NCBI GenBank assembly: GCA_019247135.1
Contig: JAFAPL010000987.1
Coordinates: 1 to 12,764 of the forward strand
Length of the DNA: 12,764 bases
Origin: Chloroflexota bacterium
GTDB lineage: Bacteria; Chloroflexota; UBA6077; CF-72
Direction: 5' to 3'
The notes under the pieces are model-generated. The model was not told the origin of the DNA and ran no database searches. It worked only from the letters and a program-made list of their open reading frames with translations. Shown one piece after another: positions 1 to 7,847 of this stretch. The first letter of the stretch is position 1, and every line of letters starts with the position of its first letter. Both the position numbers and the translations under genes were made by a program.

Positions 1-399
1 GATCCGGGCTCCCCACGAGTTGCTCAGCGCCTCCGCGACTAGATCCATGAAGTGCGGCGTTGTGATATCCAGCTTCCTCATACCGGCGTGCAGTCGCCCG
101 AGCGCATTCGCGTAGTCGGCTGGTGCGATGTCTGGAGGCGTCACAGATGCGTAGTAGGTCCACAGCGTGACTACGAAGCCGTCACGCTCGTAGGCGCGCG
201 GCTCAGCTCGAGGTTCGAGATCAGCCACAGGACTGTCGGTCTCGGCGAGCCGTTGAGCAAGCTCGAGTTCGAACAGTGCGACCTGCTGGGCCAAGGGTGC
301 AACCCGCGCAAAGACGTCACAGGGCAGCAGGCGCAGGGCGAGCTTGTTCGAGTTCTGAAGAACGACCGCGTCGCTCGAGACAGCGTGCCTTACTCCGCC
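1..399 (-). CDS. APH-family phosphotransferase, N-terminal part, runs off the left edge
   Basis: Reading the minus strand from about 399 to 1 gives an uninterrupted frame of about 133 codons, still open at the edge. It contains VVLQNSNKLALRLLPCDV, then a helix with QQVALFELELAQRL, then a strand-rich stretch with TLWTYY and a helix with ADYANALGRLHAGM. This order (nucleotide-lobe strands with a lysine-containing strand, a helix carrying glutamates, a hinge, then an xLGxLH-type helix) is that of the aminoglycoside/choline-kinase-like phosphotransferase (APH) family. The catalytic Brenner motif and DFG-like Asp would lie beyond the edge, so activity cannot be judged. The start is unclear: the frame has no ATG, GTG or TTG near 399. 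A GTG at 419 and an ATG at 406 lie in other frames, so one indel near 385-405 would be needed. It follows the broken regulator on the same strand and overlaps its stop. The substrate is unknown; most chromosomal relatives are not proven antibiotic kinases. Confidence 0.7.
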
Positions 400-2375
400 T
401 GTGCATCTACCTGGCTCACTACCCGAGCAGCCTCTTTGTGGTCCACCCGGTCTCGATCTTTACGCACCAGTTCAGTGATGGCTTGGGGGAGGCACAAGGC
501 GCGGCCAACCCCAACGCGCGGGCGGCACGTTTGCCACGCCCGAGCATGGCCTCCGCGCACGCGGCCAACGCAAATAGGGAACCAATTGCAAACAAGTCGC
601 CAATCTCTATGAGCTCGCTAGCAGTTCGGTACAGGAGTTCCAGTGCTTCCTCCGCGCGATCGCGGCTCAACAGCACTCCGGCCAGAGATTCCCGGACAAA
701 AACCCGCCCGTCAGGGTCGCCAGTGTGTTGGAAGAGAATGGTCGCCTTATTGAGCCAGGTCTGAGCGGAATCCAGGTCGCCTCGAAGTTGAGCGACACTC
801 TCAGCACATACCTTCTCGCCCCGAGTCTGGTCGCCAAGTGTGAACGTGAGCACGCCTGCGCTATCCAGCGCAGACGCGCGTTCTGGACTCGGCCGCTCGT
901 CCCGGGAGACCGCCGCCTCCATTCATCGGGCACCTTCGCTCAGGTAGCACTGAAAGATCCAGAAGTGAAAGCGCATCGCGTTCCCCCACTTCGCATCAGG
1001 CATTCCGCAGCGTAGGCCCGTACTGTCTGCAAGTACGAGTACCGAGCCGTGCCGTTCTTTACCTCCATTTGAACCAGCGACTTATCGACGAGCTCCTTCA
1101 TCGAACCCAGGATGTGAGGTCCAGTGACTCGCTCAGCGGCTTCAAACGTCCAGCCACCGGCGAATACGCTCAGTCGGCGGAACAGGGCTTGCTCTGGCGA
1201 GTCCAGCAACCGAAAGCTCCAGTCCAGTGACGGGTTGAGAGTCTGGTGCCGCGTGGGGCCGGTCCGACTACCGCCTGCAAGACGCCCAAAGCTGTCGGTC
1301 AGTCGTTGCGCGATTTCGGACGGCGCCAGCAGTCGCGTCCAGCCGCGGCTAACTCCAACGCGAGCGGCAGACCGTCAAGCCGGGCGCAGATCGAAATGAC
1401 AGATTGCACCTTGCCACTCGTCAGGCTGAAGGTTGGCTGGACTGCTTGTGCACGCTCCACGAACAGCCGCACGGCTGGATAATTCGCCGCGTGTTCAACG
1501 TCGTCCTCGGACACATCTCCTGAAGCGGGACATGTGAGCGGGGGAACCCTCCAGGTTTGCTCGCGAGCAACGCGCAAGGGCTCGCGGCTGGTAACCAGGA
1601 TACGCAGCATGGGGCATCGCTCCAGGAGCGTACCAGCGAACGCCGCGCACGATTTTGGCCAGGTGCTCGCAGTTATCGAGCACCAATAGCTGGTCACGCG
1701 TTGCGATTGAAGCTACGAGGGCGTCGCCAGGTTGCTGTCCACCATGCTCCCGCACGCCGATGGTCGCCAGCACCGCAGCCGGGACCAATTCTGCGTCTTG
1801 TAGAGACGCCACGTCGACAACCCAGACTCCAACCGGGAACTCGTCCAGAACGGTCTCGGCCACGGCGAAAGCGAGCCTCGTCTTGCCGCTGCCGCCGGCT
1901 CCAGTCAGAGTGATCAAGCCCGCACGGAGATGCCGCAACTTGTGACGCACAGTTTCCACTGCCTCCTCGCGCCCAATCAAGTGCCGGAGGGTGCGCCGGT
2001 AAGTTGTGCCGCGCATCCTGAACGACGCGCCAGTTCGCCGCGGCGAAGTCGGGGCCGACCGCCTCCGCCTCTGGGAGCGCTGTCTGAACGCGGTCTGCGC
2101 TGACCGGTCGCGCGCGATCGCGGCGCCGCCGCCCTCAAAACGCCGCTGTCCGCTTTGGCGAGCCCGAGGGAAGAGACGAGTCGCTCGACAGTCTGCGGAT
2201 ATGGCGAACTGCGCATCCCCCGCTCGAGATCGGCGATCCCACGCACGCTCAGGCCTGCTCGTTGGGCAAGGGCGTCCTGCGTCAGTCCCGTCGCGAGCCG
2301 ATCACGGCGAAGTCGTGCGCTGAATGTTTGGTGTTCGACGTCGATGATGTCAGGTGCTGAGCTGCGCTCTTGCAC
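390..2375 (-). pseudogene. Frameshifted XRE-HTH / NB-ARC ATPase / TPR transcriptional regulator
   Basis: The gene begins at a GTG at 2375. The first fragment is an XRE-type HTH (FSARLRRDRLATGLTQDALAQ, then GLSVRGIADLERGM). The frame changes near 2120 into a linker ending HNLPAHP, and near 1985 into the ATPase core: LIGREEAVE, Walker A GAGGSGKT, Walker B LLVLDNCEHL. It changes again near 1645 (RILVTSREPLR, then GLPLALELAAA), near 1338 (LLAPSEIAQRL, LNPSLDWSFRLL, FRRLSVFAGGW) and near 990. TPR-like helices follow at 922-500, and a last change near 495 gives ITELVRKDRDRVDHKEAARV before a TAA at 390-392. At least six frame changes are needed. Compared with this family as I know it, the segment between the winged helix (AAECL) and the first TPR (FWIFQCYLSEGAR) is much too short, suggesting an internal deletion near 990. 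The C-terminus also looks curtailed. An intact protein would be a STAND-class regulator binding DNA through its N-terminal HTH, probably autoregulating from the inverted repeats at 2399-2418. The identity is secure; whether the lesions are genuine or sequencing errors is open. Confidence 0.8.
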
Positions 2376-2398
2376 CCTGCTCGCTCCCCGCGCCGAGA

Positions 2399-2418
2399 AC
2401 AACACCTGTTGTCCAACA
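2399..2418 (-). promoter_or_regulatory. Overlapping inverted repeats upstream of the XRE regulator (candidate operator)
   Basis: ACAACA-CC-TGTTGT (2399-2412) is a perfect 6-bp-arm palindrome. It shares its right arm with TGTTG-TC-CAACA (2407-2418), giving three alternating half-sites spaced by two bases. It lies 24-43 bp upstream of the GTG start at 2375, where an autoregulating HTH protein would bind. The symmetry is seen directly; the operator role is inferred from position and from the XRE domain next door. Confidence 0.35.
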
Positions 2419-2442
2419 AAACTGCCACTGCGTGCGGCAGTG
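2418..2442 (-). terminator. Possible intrinsic terminator after the DHFR-family gene
   Basis: On the minus strand, CACTGC-CGCAC-GCAGTG (2442-2426) forms a 6-bp stem with a 5-nt loop, followed by GCAG and a TTTT tract (2421-2418). It sits 43 bp past the stop of the DHFR-family gene. The stem is short and the T tract weak, and it abuts the candidate operator of the next gene, so it may be partial or non-functional. Confidence 0.35.
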
Positions 2443-2485
2443 CGTAAAGCAAGCACGTGAATCTGAGACTTCTCGATGGACGGAC

Positions 2486-3064
2486 TCAGACGTGCAGAGC
2501 GGGCCGGTAAATGAGCTCCTGGATGTGGCCGTCCAGCGTCCGGCTCTCGATCAGCTCGAGGTCGAAGTCGGCCGCACCCTTGAAGATCGGGTCGAGCCCG
2601 GTCTGACCGGTGATCACAGGAAAGAGCGTCACCTGGACGCGGTCGACCAGGCCGGCGGCCATCAGCGCCCGATTCATCGACAGGCTGCCGTGCGAGCGCA
2701 ACGGCACATCTGACTCCTCCTTGAGGCGGGCGACGACGTCGACTGCGTCGCCCCGCGCGACGGTCGCATCCGGCCAGTCGAGAGATCCTTCCAGTGTGCT
2801 TGACACGACCGTCGCCGGCAGGCTCCTCATGCGTGTGACCCATGGGTCCCTTACCTCTGATTCCTCGGTGCTCGAGGCCAGCATCCGAGCGAACAGCCGG
2901 TACGTGTTGGCCCCGAAGACCATCCTTTGCTCTTCCCCGTACAGGGCCAGGCGGTGCTCGAGGAGCTCGGGGCCTTGCTTACCCCAGTAGCCGGTCCAGT
3001 TGCCACCGGCGGCGCCGAAGCCGTCGAGACTGGAAAAGACGTCGAATGTATAGCTAGCGGTCAT
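2486..3064 (-). CDS. Dihydrofolate reductase family protein (RibD C-terminal-like reductase)
   Basis: This is an intact 192-residue protein. The N-terminal strand ends in the SSLDGF motif (residues 11-16), typical of the RibD-C/DHFR-like fold. MVFGANTYRLF (48-58) is the conserved helix and nucleotide-site region. GSLSMNRALMAAGLVDRV (126-143) followed by LFPVITG (147-153) matches the NADPH-site glycine loop, helix and core strand that end the fold. Length is normal for the stand-alone family. Members are cytosolic and NADPH-dependent by relation, but the substrate is unknown, and they should not be taken as true folate-pathway FolA or riboflavin RibD. The ATG at 3064 is supported by AGGAG six bases upstream. 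The gene lies 66 bp after the small membrane-protein gene on the same strand, so co-transcription is likely. No frame defect is visible. Confidence 0.88.
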   Translation of the reverse strand: MTASYTFDVFSSLDGFGAAGGNWTGYWGKQGPELLEHRLALYGEEQRMVFGANTYRLFARMLASSTEESEVRDPWVTRMRSLPATVVSSTLEGSLDWPDATVARGDAVDVVARLKEESDVPLRSHGSLSMNRALMAAGLVDRVQVTLFPVITGQTGLDPIFKGAADFDLELIESRTLDGHIQELIYRPALHV

Positions 3065-3070
3065 GATGCT

Positions 3071-3075
3071 CTCCT
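3071..3075 (-). promoter_or_regulatory. Shine-Dalgarno site of the DHFR-family gene
   Basis: On the minus strand AGGAG lies six bases before the ATG at 3064. It is the clearest ribosome binding site in the window and fixes this start. Confidence 0.75.
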
Positions 3076-3130
3076 GGAGTGTGTTGATCGAGTGTTGGGA
3101 TACGGACTCTCCGCCACCCGCGTTTGAATG

Positions 3131-3586
3131 TCAGCGTCGAACGCTGGTCAGCCCGCGCGTGATTACCGCGGCGGCGATGGCGTGCATCACCACCAGCACA
3201 GCGATTTCGGCGTTCGAGACGCCGTCGACCGTCGGAATGTAGGTGAAGTCGGGAATCAGCGTGACCACGAAGGTGATCGCCGCGATAAGCGTGAAGACCA
3301 ACGCGGCGTGCTTTCGAACAAACCGCAGGAGACCCGCGTACAGCAAAGTGGCTACAACGGCCGGGAAGAGCGTGAAGATGACTGGCGCCGAGATGTTGCC
3401 CAGCGGCAGAAACGCTGGGTCGTACGGCACGGCAACCTGCGCCAGGTAGAAGAACACGGCGTTGCCCAGCGCGGATGCGCCAATCGTGAGCAGCCCGGTG
3501 CGTGCGTATCGGCCCCAGGTGAACGCGCTGGTAGCGCTGTCGGCCTGACGGTAGTTTGCGGAGAGCGAAGCGGCATTGGCGGACAT
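3131..3586 (-). CDS. Small four-helix membrane protein, DUF6069-like
   Basis: This is an intact 151-residue protein with a polar N-terminus of about 24 residues and four predicted membrane helices: about 29-52 (RTGLLTIGASALGNAVFFYL), 66-90, 92-113 and 123-145. The loop between helices 1 and 2 holds VPYDPAFLPLGN, and the loop after helix 3 holds PDFTYIPTVDGVS. This layout and the conserved-looking loops resemble the DUF6069 family of Actinobacteria and Chloroflexota, which has no known function. The protein is probably in the cytoplasmic membrane; no catalytic motif is seen. The ATG at 3586 has a GAGGAG 12 bases upstream (3599-3604), a somewhat long spacing. The gene heads a leftward pair with the DHFR-family gene and is divergent from the LLM oxidoreductase across a 214-bp gap. 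Family assignment is from remembered pattern, without a search. Confidence 0.75.
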   Translation of the reverse strand: MSANAASLSANYRQADSATSAFTWGRYARTGLLTIGASALGNAVFFYLAQVAVPYDPAFLPLGNISAPVIFTLFPAVVATLLYAGLLRFVRKHAALVFTLIAAITFVVTLIPDFTYIPTVDGVSNAEIAVLVVMHAIAAAVITRGLTSVRR

Positions 3587-3800
3587 GGTCGAGACGTGCT
3601 CCTCGTTGGTTGCTTTTGAAAGAGACGTCGAACCGGGCGAGGCGAAATCGACACGAGTTCACCAAAGAGCGCGTCGGGCGGCGTTCATCGATGTTTCGGG
3701 GTAGCGCCGTTGGCTCGGGCGGACGATGAAGGCGTTCCCAACAACTCAGCGGCATAGCCCGTGACAGGCCTGACATCGCCCTGGTGCGAAGATTCCGGGC
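3587..3800. other. Divergent intergenic region between membrane protein and LLM oxidoreductase
   Basis: This 214-bp gap must hold the start signals for both directions. Apart from the GAGGAG at 3599-3604 facing left, I see no convincing -35/-10 pair, palindrome or hairpin. A GTG-initiated reading frame from 3761 runs in phase with the first LLM fragment, but its residues before FGVVAPL do not look like protein of that family. Confidence 0.5.
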
Positions 3801-4604
3801 ATGACGAGACCGTTCCATTCGGGGTGGTTGCCCCGCTCAGAACTGACCTGCCGACCTGGCGAGCCCGCGTGCGCCGCATCGCCGAGGCTGGCTACTCGAC
3901 GCTGCTGATGCCCGATGTCCCGCAATGGCAACCGGCGCCTGGCCCACGTTGGCCCTCGCCGCGGCCCTTGCCAACATCCGCGTGGGCACCTCGGTGTATG
4001 CCTCCCCCCTACGCCCGCCCTGGATGATGGCGTGGGAAGCGCACTCCCTGTCGGTGCTCACTGACGGGCGCTTCGAGATGGGTGTTGGAACCGGCAGGCC
4101 AGGAATTGAGGACGAGCTCCGCGAGAAAGGCGTGCCCTTGGTCCCACCCAGCGAGCGGCTGGGTCAGGTGCGCGAGACCGTCAGGGCGGCTGCGAGATCT
4201 CGACGGTCCGACCCTTCACACGCGTGTGGTCATGGCCGTACGTGGTCCGAAGGCTCAGGCGCTGGCGGCCGATGTCGCGGATACAGTTACCTTTGCGCAG
4301 TTACCGGGTGAGTCTCGGGTCGAAATCGCGCGGCTGGCAGGCGACTTTCGCGCGATCCGTGACGTTGAGCTCGCGCTGCACGTGTCAGTTATCGGCGACA
4401 CGGTTGCGCCGTTCATGGCTCCCCCCGATACCGACCCTGCTGCGCTTCGCGCAGCGGAGTCGCTGGCCATACTTCCGGATGAATGGGGCCGCCGCCGAGG
4501 AAATCCAGCGGCGGCGGGACGACATCGGCTTCTCCTATGTCGTGGTCGGCGCCGCCTTCGCCGACGTGCTCGCTCCGGTCGTAGCCAAGCTAGCGGGACG
4601 TTAG
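3801..4604 (+). pseudogene. Frameshifted LLM-class flavin-dependent oxidoreductase
   Basis: The gene starts at ATG 3801 (MTRPF) and ends at TAG 4602-4604. It reads in pieces: FGVVAPLRTDLPTWRARV and YSTLLMPDVPQWQPAPGP; then TLALAAALANIRVGTSVYAS, LTDGRFEMGVGTGRPGI and PPSERLGQVRETVRA; then LRDLDGPTLHTRVVMAVRGP; then AAAEEIQRRRDDIGFSYVVV to the stop. Frame changes fall near 3815, 3948, 4187 and 4485. Each is explained by a one-base loss or gain; at 3948 one base is missing within the GGCCCACG stretch. The motifs are those of the luciferase-like monooxygenase (LLM, FMN or F420-dependent) TIM-barrel family: an early (A/G)xxGYSTLLMPD strand, GRFEMGVGTGRP, and a C-terminal helix with GFSYVVV. The product would be about 267 residues, short for the family. 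It would be a cytosolic oxidoreductase of unknown substrate. All pieces remain family-like, so the damage is either very recent or a sequence error. Confidence 0.82.
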
Positions 4605-4765
4605 GCGCGCCGCGCGCTCTCGAGGTCACGCGGCAGCGCATCCTGACCGGACAACGGCAGTCCATTTCGCTTACACGCCTGGAGCACGGCGCGAGACACC
4701 TTGGATCTCGAACGCAAGCCACTGGCTTGACAGAGCAACATACGCCCGAGAGTAGGATCGTGCTC
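4605..4765 (+). promoter_or_regulatory. Promoter region of the cyclase/STAND regulator
   Basis: TTGACA (4727-4732) is a perfect consensus -35 hexamer. TAGGAT (4753-4758) is a good -10 for high-GC bacteria, although the 20-bp spacer is longer than the usual 17-18. Transcription starting seven or eight bases after the -10 would begin at or beside the GTG at 4766, so the mRNA may be leaderless, in keeping with the lack of a strong Shine-Dalgarno site. The stretch 4605-4720 shows no gene. Confidence 0.45.
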
Positions 4766-7700
4766 GTGGCCACGGGGCTTACAGGTCAGCGCTCGTCATC
4801 TCGCAGCGTGTTGCCGGAGGGGACCGTCACCTTCCTGCTGACGGATGTCGAAGGCAGCACCCGGCTGTGGGAGGAGCACGCCGCAACGATGGGGGCAGTA
4901 ATGGCGCGCCACGACGCCCTGATCGAAGGCGCGACGCTCGAGGCCGGCGGCGCCGTCGTACGGCCGAGAGGTGAAGGCGACAGCCGTTTTGCGGTCTTTG
5001 CTCAAGCCACCGGCGCGGTCCGCGCCGCGATCCGCATGCAGCAGGCCCTGTGGCAGGAAGTCTGGCCAATGCGCCTGCCGACGCACGCCTCCACGGGTAG
5101 CGGAGCGTCGCTGCGGGTTCGCATCGCCCTCCATACTGGCGAGTCCGATCTCCGCGACGGAGACTATTACGGGTCCGCGGTCAACCGTTGCGCGCGACTG
5201 CGAGCGCTTGCGCGTGGGGGCCAGGTCCTCGTCTCAGGCGCGACCGCGGCGCTCGTGCGCGGTCAATTGCCTGATGGCGCGTGGCTGCGCGATCTTGGCG
5301 ATCACCAGCTGAAAGACCTGGCGGAGCCCGAACGCGTTTTTCAACTCGTTTACCCAGGCCTGCCAGATGACTTTCCACCGCTCCCGTCCGCTAGCCGAGC
5401 GCATGGCTTACCGGCTCAGCCGACGCCATTCGTTCACCGTTCGGCTGAGCTGCAACACCTTGATGCGGCCTTGCGTACACCCGAGGTGCGGCTGCTCACA
5501 TTGATCGGCAGCGGAGGCATTGGTAAGACCCGTCTGGCAATCGCGCTGGCCGAACAGCTGGCGGGTGTTTTCGTGGATGGCGTGTGGTTTGTGGATCTCT
5601 CGTCGATCCGCGATCCCGCGCTTGTATTTCCCTCAATCGTGCACGCACTCGGCATCCACAGCGCAGGACGACGCTCTCCGCTCGACCGTGCCAGCGATTA
5701 TTTACGGACCTGTCACTCCCTCCTGGTGCTGGACAATTTCGAACAGGTGATCATTGCGGCGCCGGATGTCGGGCGACTGCTCGCCGAGTGTCCGGATGTG
5801 AAAGTACTCGCGACCAGTCGCGAGCCACTCCGCCTCCGTTGGGAGAATGTGTTTGCGGTGCCGCCACTCGAGGTGCGTGGCGCCGCTCACACCACACAAG
5901 AGGACTTGAGCATGCTGGCGGGCGTCGCGTTCTTCGTCCACCGGGCGCAGGCCGCCGATCCGGAGTTTGCGCTGACTGAGCACAACGCACAGGCAGTAGC
6001 CGAATTGTGTACTCGTCTCGATGGCATACCACTGGCCCTCGAACTTGCCGCTGCTCAAGTGCGTGTGCTCGCGCCGGCCGCACTGTTGTCGCTCCTCGAT
6101 CGCCAGCTCGACGTGTTGCGCGGCCCGTCCGACGCACCTGACCGCCAGCAGTCGATTCGGGCCACGGTTGACTGGAGTTACGACCTGCTCACCCCCGCCG
6201 AGCAACAGTTGTTCTTCCGACTGGCTGTCTTCGAAGGGGGTTGCAGCATGGACGCCGCCCGTGCCGTCTGTCAGCCAGTAGATGCGAGCCAGAGCGACGT
6301 ATCGGTGGGCTTGTTCACCCTGGTGGACAAGAATCTGCTGCATCAGGAGCGCGCCCCGGATGGCGAGGTCCGCTTCCGACTTCTCGAAACCATACAACGG
6401 ATCGCTTTCGAGAAATTGCAATCCGCTGGCCCCGGAGAGGTTGAATCCAGTCGAGAACGCCACGCGGAGTATTTCCTGCAGCTGGCGAGGAAGGCGGAAC
6501 ACGAATGCTGGGGGCCGAACGCCGGCATCTGGCTGGATCGACTCGACCGCGAGTACTCGAATTTTCGCGCAGCGCTGCACTGGCTCAGCACGTCCGGCCG
6601 GTTCGACCTGGCGCGAACGATGGCAATTGCACTCGAACCGTTGTGGAGCCTCCGCGGCCATATCGTTGATGCTTACCACTGGCTCGAGCTGCTCACTGAG
6701 CCAGACACCGTGACGCCACAGGCGAATAGGGATATTGCCAGCGCGCTGTCGCTGCTCGCGCTGCTGAAGCAAATGGTCGGTGAGCCGGCGGCCGCGGCGC
6801 AATACGCACAGCGCAGCCTCGCCGAAGCCCGCCGCATCAATGATCAGCGCCAGCTCGTTCTGGTGTTATGGATGTTGAGCGAGCTTGCCCGCGCGCAAGG
6901 TGACCTGCTCTCCGCGCGTGCGACCCTGGAGGAGGCGCTGACGCTGAGCCGCTCACTGGGATTGACGACTCTTGAAGGAGTTCTGCTAGGCATCCTCGGT
7001 CGACTCGCCTTCGACTCGGGCAATCGCCGTGAAGCCCGCGCTGTGGTACAGCAGTCCCTATCCATACTCGAGGCGGCGCGCGCTGTCCGCTGGCTCGCGC
7101 GAGTGCAGGCTCTGGTGGGTGCGATCGCGATGAGCGAACGCGATGTGGGCACCGCCAGCCGCTTCTTGGAAGAGAGCGTCGCCACGTGCCGTGCACTCGG
7201 CGATCGATGGTCTCTGTTGGGCAGCCTTAGCCATCTCGCGTCGCTGCTGGTGAGCCAGGGTGAGTTGGCACGGGCTCGGGCATTGTTCATTGAGTGCGTT
7301 GAGTTAGGTCGTGGGCAGCGCGACCCGATCAATGCGACACGCTGCTTGGTCGGCTTTGCTCAACTCGCCGCGGCGCAGGGGCAGAACGGGCGCGCAGTGG
7401 AGTTGGCAGGCGCCGCGGACGCACTGCGAACCGTGGCCGGCCTGGGGCTGCCCGACACCTATAGTCGGTCGATCGAGCAATGGCTGGGGCCTGCTCGCTC
7501 AGCGCTGGGCCCAGTGGCTTCCGAGGTCTGGCGGAGGGGTCAACGGTTGTCCGTCGAGGAAGCCATCACATATGCGCTCGCGGGTGACGCGCCCGCGTCG
7601 GGGTCGGACGTGCTGAGTGCGCGAGAACGCGAGGTGACGGCCATGCTTGCTCGCGGATACAACAATCGCCGCATCGCGCAGGAGCTTGTGATCAGCGCGC

Positions 7701-7837
7701 GCACCGTCGAAAGCCACGTAGCCCACATCATGGCCAAACTTGGGCTGGACTCGCGATTGCAGATCGCGGCGTGGGCCTCAGAGCACGAGCACTCGATACG
7801 TGAAAACACTGATGTAGCCCACCGCGGACGGGGGTAG
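4766..7837 (+). CDS. Class III nucleotidyl cyclase / NB-ARC ATPase / TPR / LuxR-HTH regulator
   Basis: This is an intact protein of about 1023 residues. Residues 18-190 are a class III adenylate/guanylate cyclase domain with both metal-binding Asp residues in place (TDVEGST, Asp27; GEGDSRFAVF, Asp72) and the transition-state pair in VNRCARLR (Asn140, Arg144), so it may be active. Residues about 225-495 are an NB-ARC/STAND ATPase: Walker A GSGGIGKT (248-255), Walker B LLVLDNFE (Asp323), ATSREPLR, GIPLALELAAA, then the winged-helix segment with ATVDWSYDLL and FFRLAVFEGG. Residues about 560-900 are alpha-helical TPR-like repeats, the probable ligand or partner sensor. Residues 950-1010 are a LuxR/GerE DNA-binding HTH (LSAREREVTAMLARGYNNRR, ISARTVESHVAHIMAKL). 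This is a MalT/AfsR-like regulator with a cyclase in front. GTG 4766 was chosen for its position relative to the promoter; GTG 4760 and 4808 are alternatives. The frame stays open upstream to 4082 only because it runs into a fragment of the broken LLM gene. The gene ends 10 bp before the phosphotransfer-enzyme gene. Confidence 0.92.
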   Translation: MATGLTGQRSSSRSVLPEGTVTFLLTDVEGSTRLWEEHAATMGAVMARHDALIEGATLEAGGAVVRPRGEGDSRFAVFAQATGAVRAAIRMQQALWQEVWPMRLPTHASTGSGASLRVRIALHTGESDLRDGDYYGSAVNRCARLRALARGGQVLVSGATAALVRGQLPDGAWLRDLGDHQLKDLAEPERVFQLVYPGLPDDFPPLPSASRAHGLPAQPTPFVHRSAELQHLDAALRTPEVRLLTLIGSGGIGKTRLAIALAEQLAGVFVDGVWFVDLSSIRDPALVFPSIVHALGIHSAGRRSPLDRASDYLRTCHSLLVLDNFEQVIIAAPDVGRLLAECPDVKVLATSREPLRLRWENVFAVPPLEVRGAAHTTQEDLSMLAGVAFFVHRAQAADPEFALTEHNAQAVAELCTRLDGIPLALELAAAQVRVLAPAALLSLLDRQLDVLRGPSDAPDRQQSIRATVDWSYDLLTPAEQQLFFRLAVFEGGCSMDAARAVCQPVDASQSDVSVGLFTLVDKNLLHQERAPDGEVRFRLLETIQRIAFEKLQSAGPGEVESSRERHAEYFLQLARKAEHECWGPNAGIWLDRLDREYSNFRAALHWLSTSGRFDLARTMAIALEPLWSLRGHIVDAYHWLELLTEPDTVTPQANRDIASALSLLALLKQMVGEPAAAAQYAQRSLAEARRINDQRQLVLVLWMLSELARAQGDLLSARATLEEALTLSRSLGLTTLEGVLLGILGRLAFDSGNRREARAVVQQSLSILEAARAVRWLARVQALVGAIAMSERDVGTASRFLEESVATCRALGDRWSLLGSLSHLASLLVSQGELARARALFIECVELGRGQRDPINATRCLVGFAQLAAAQGQNGRAVELAGAADALRTVAGLGLPDTYSRSIEQWLGPARSALGPVASEVWRRGQRLSVEEAITYALAGDAPASGSDVLSAREREVTAMLARGYNNRRIAQELVISARTVESHVAHIMAKLGLDSRLQIAAWASEHEHSIRENTDVAHRGRG

Positions 7838-7847
7838 CGTCGGGCCC

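Noticed and set aside
1..4. Window opens with GATC, as a Sau3AI-type clone end would
   Set aside because: A four-base match at an arbitrary window edge is not evidence of cloning.
2376..2843. Upstream extension of the XRE frame into the DHFR-family gene
   Set aside because: The frame is open to 2843, but the residues before 2375 are low-complexity and overlap an intact gene on the same strand in another frame.
3054..3818. 254-codon minus-strand frame over the membrane-protein gene
   Set aside because: It is a frame-shifted shadow of the DUF6069-like gene, Arg/His-rich and without the membrane helices.
5702..6802. 366-codon open frame on the minus strand inside the cyclase/STAND gene
   Set aside because: It is antisense to strongly motif-supported coding sequence and is Arg/Gln-rich with no domain pattern; long antisense frames are common in GC-rich genes.
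7801..7847. Separate promoter for the phosphotransfer-enzyme gene
   Set aside because: A TAGCGT lies at a suitable distance from GTG 7848, but no -35-like hexamer is found 16-20 bases upstream; co-transcription with the regulator is simpler.
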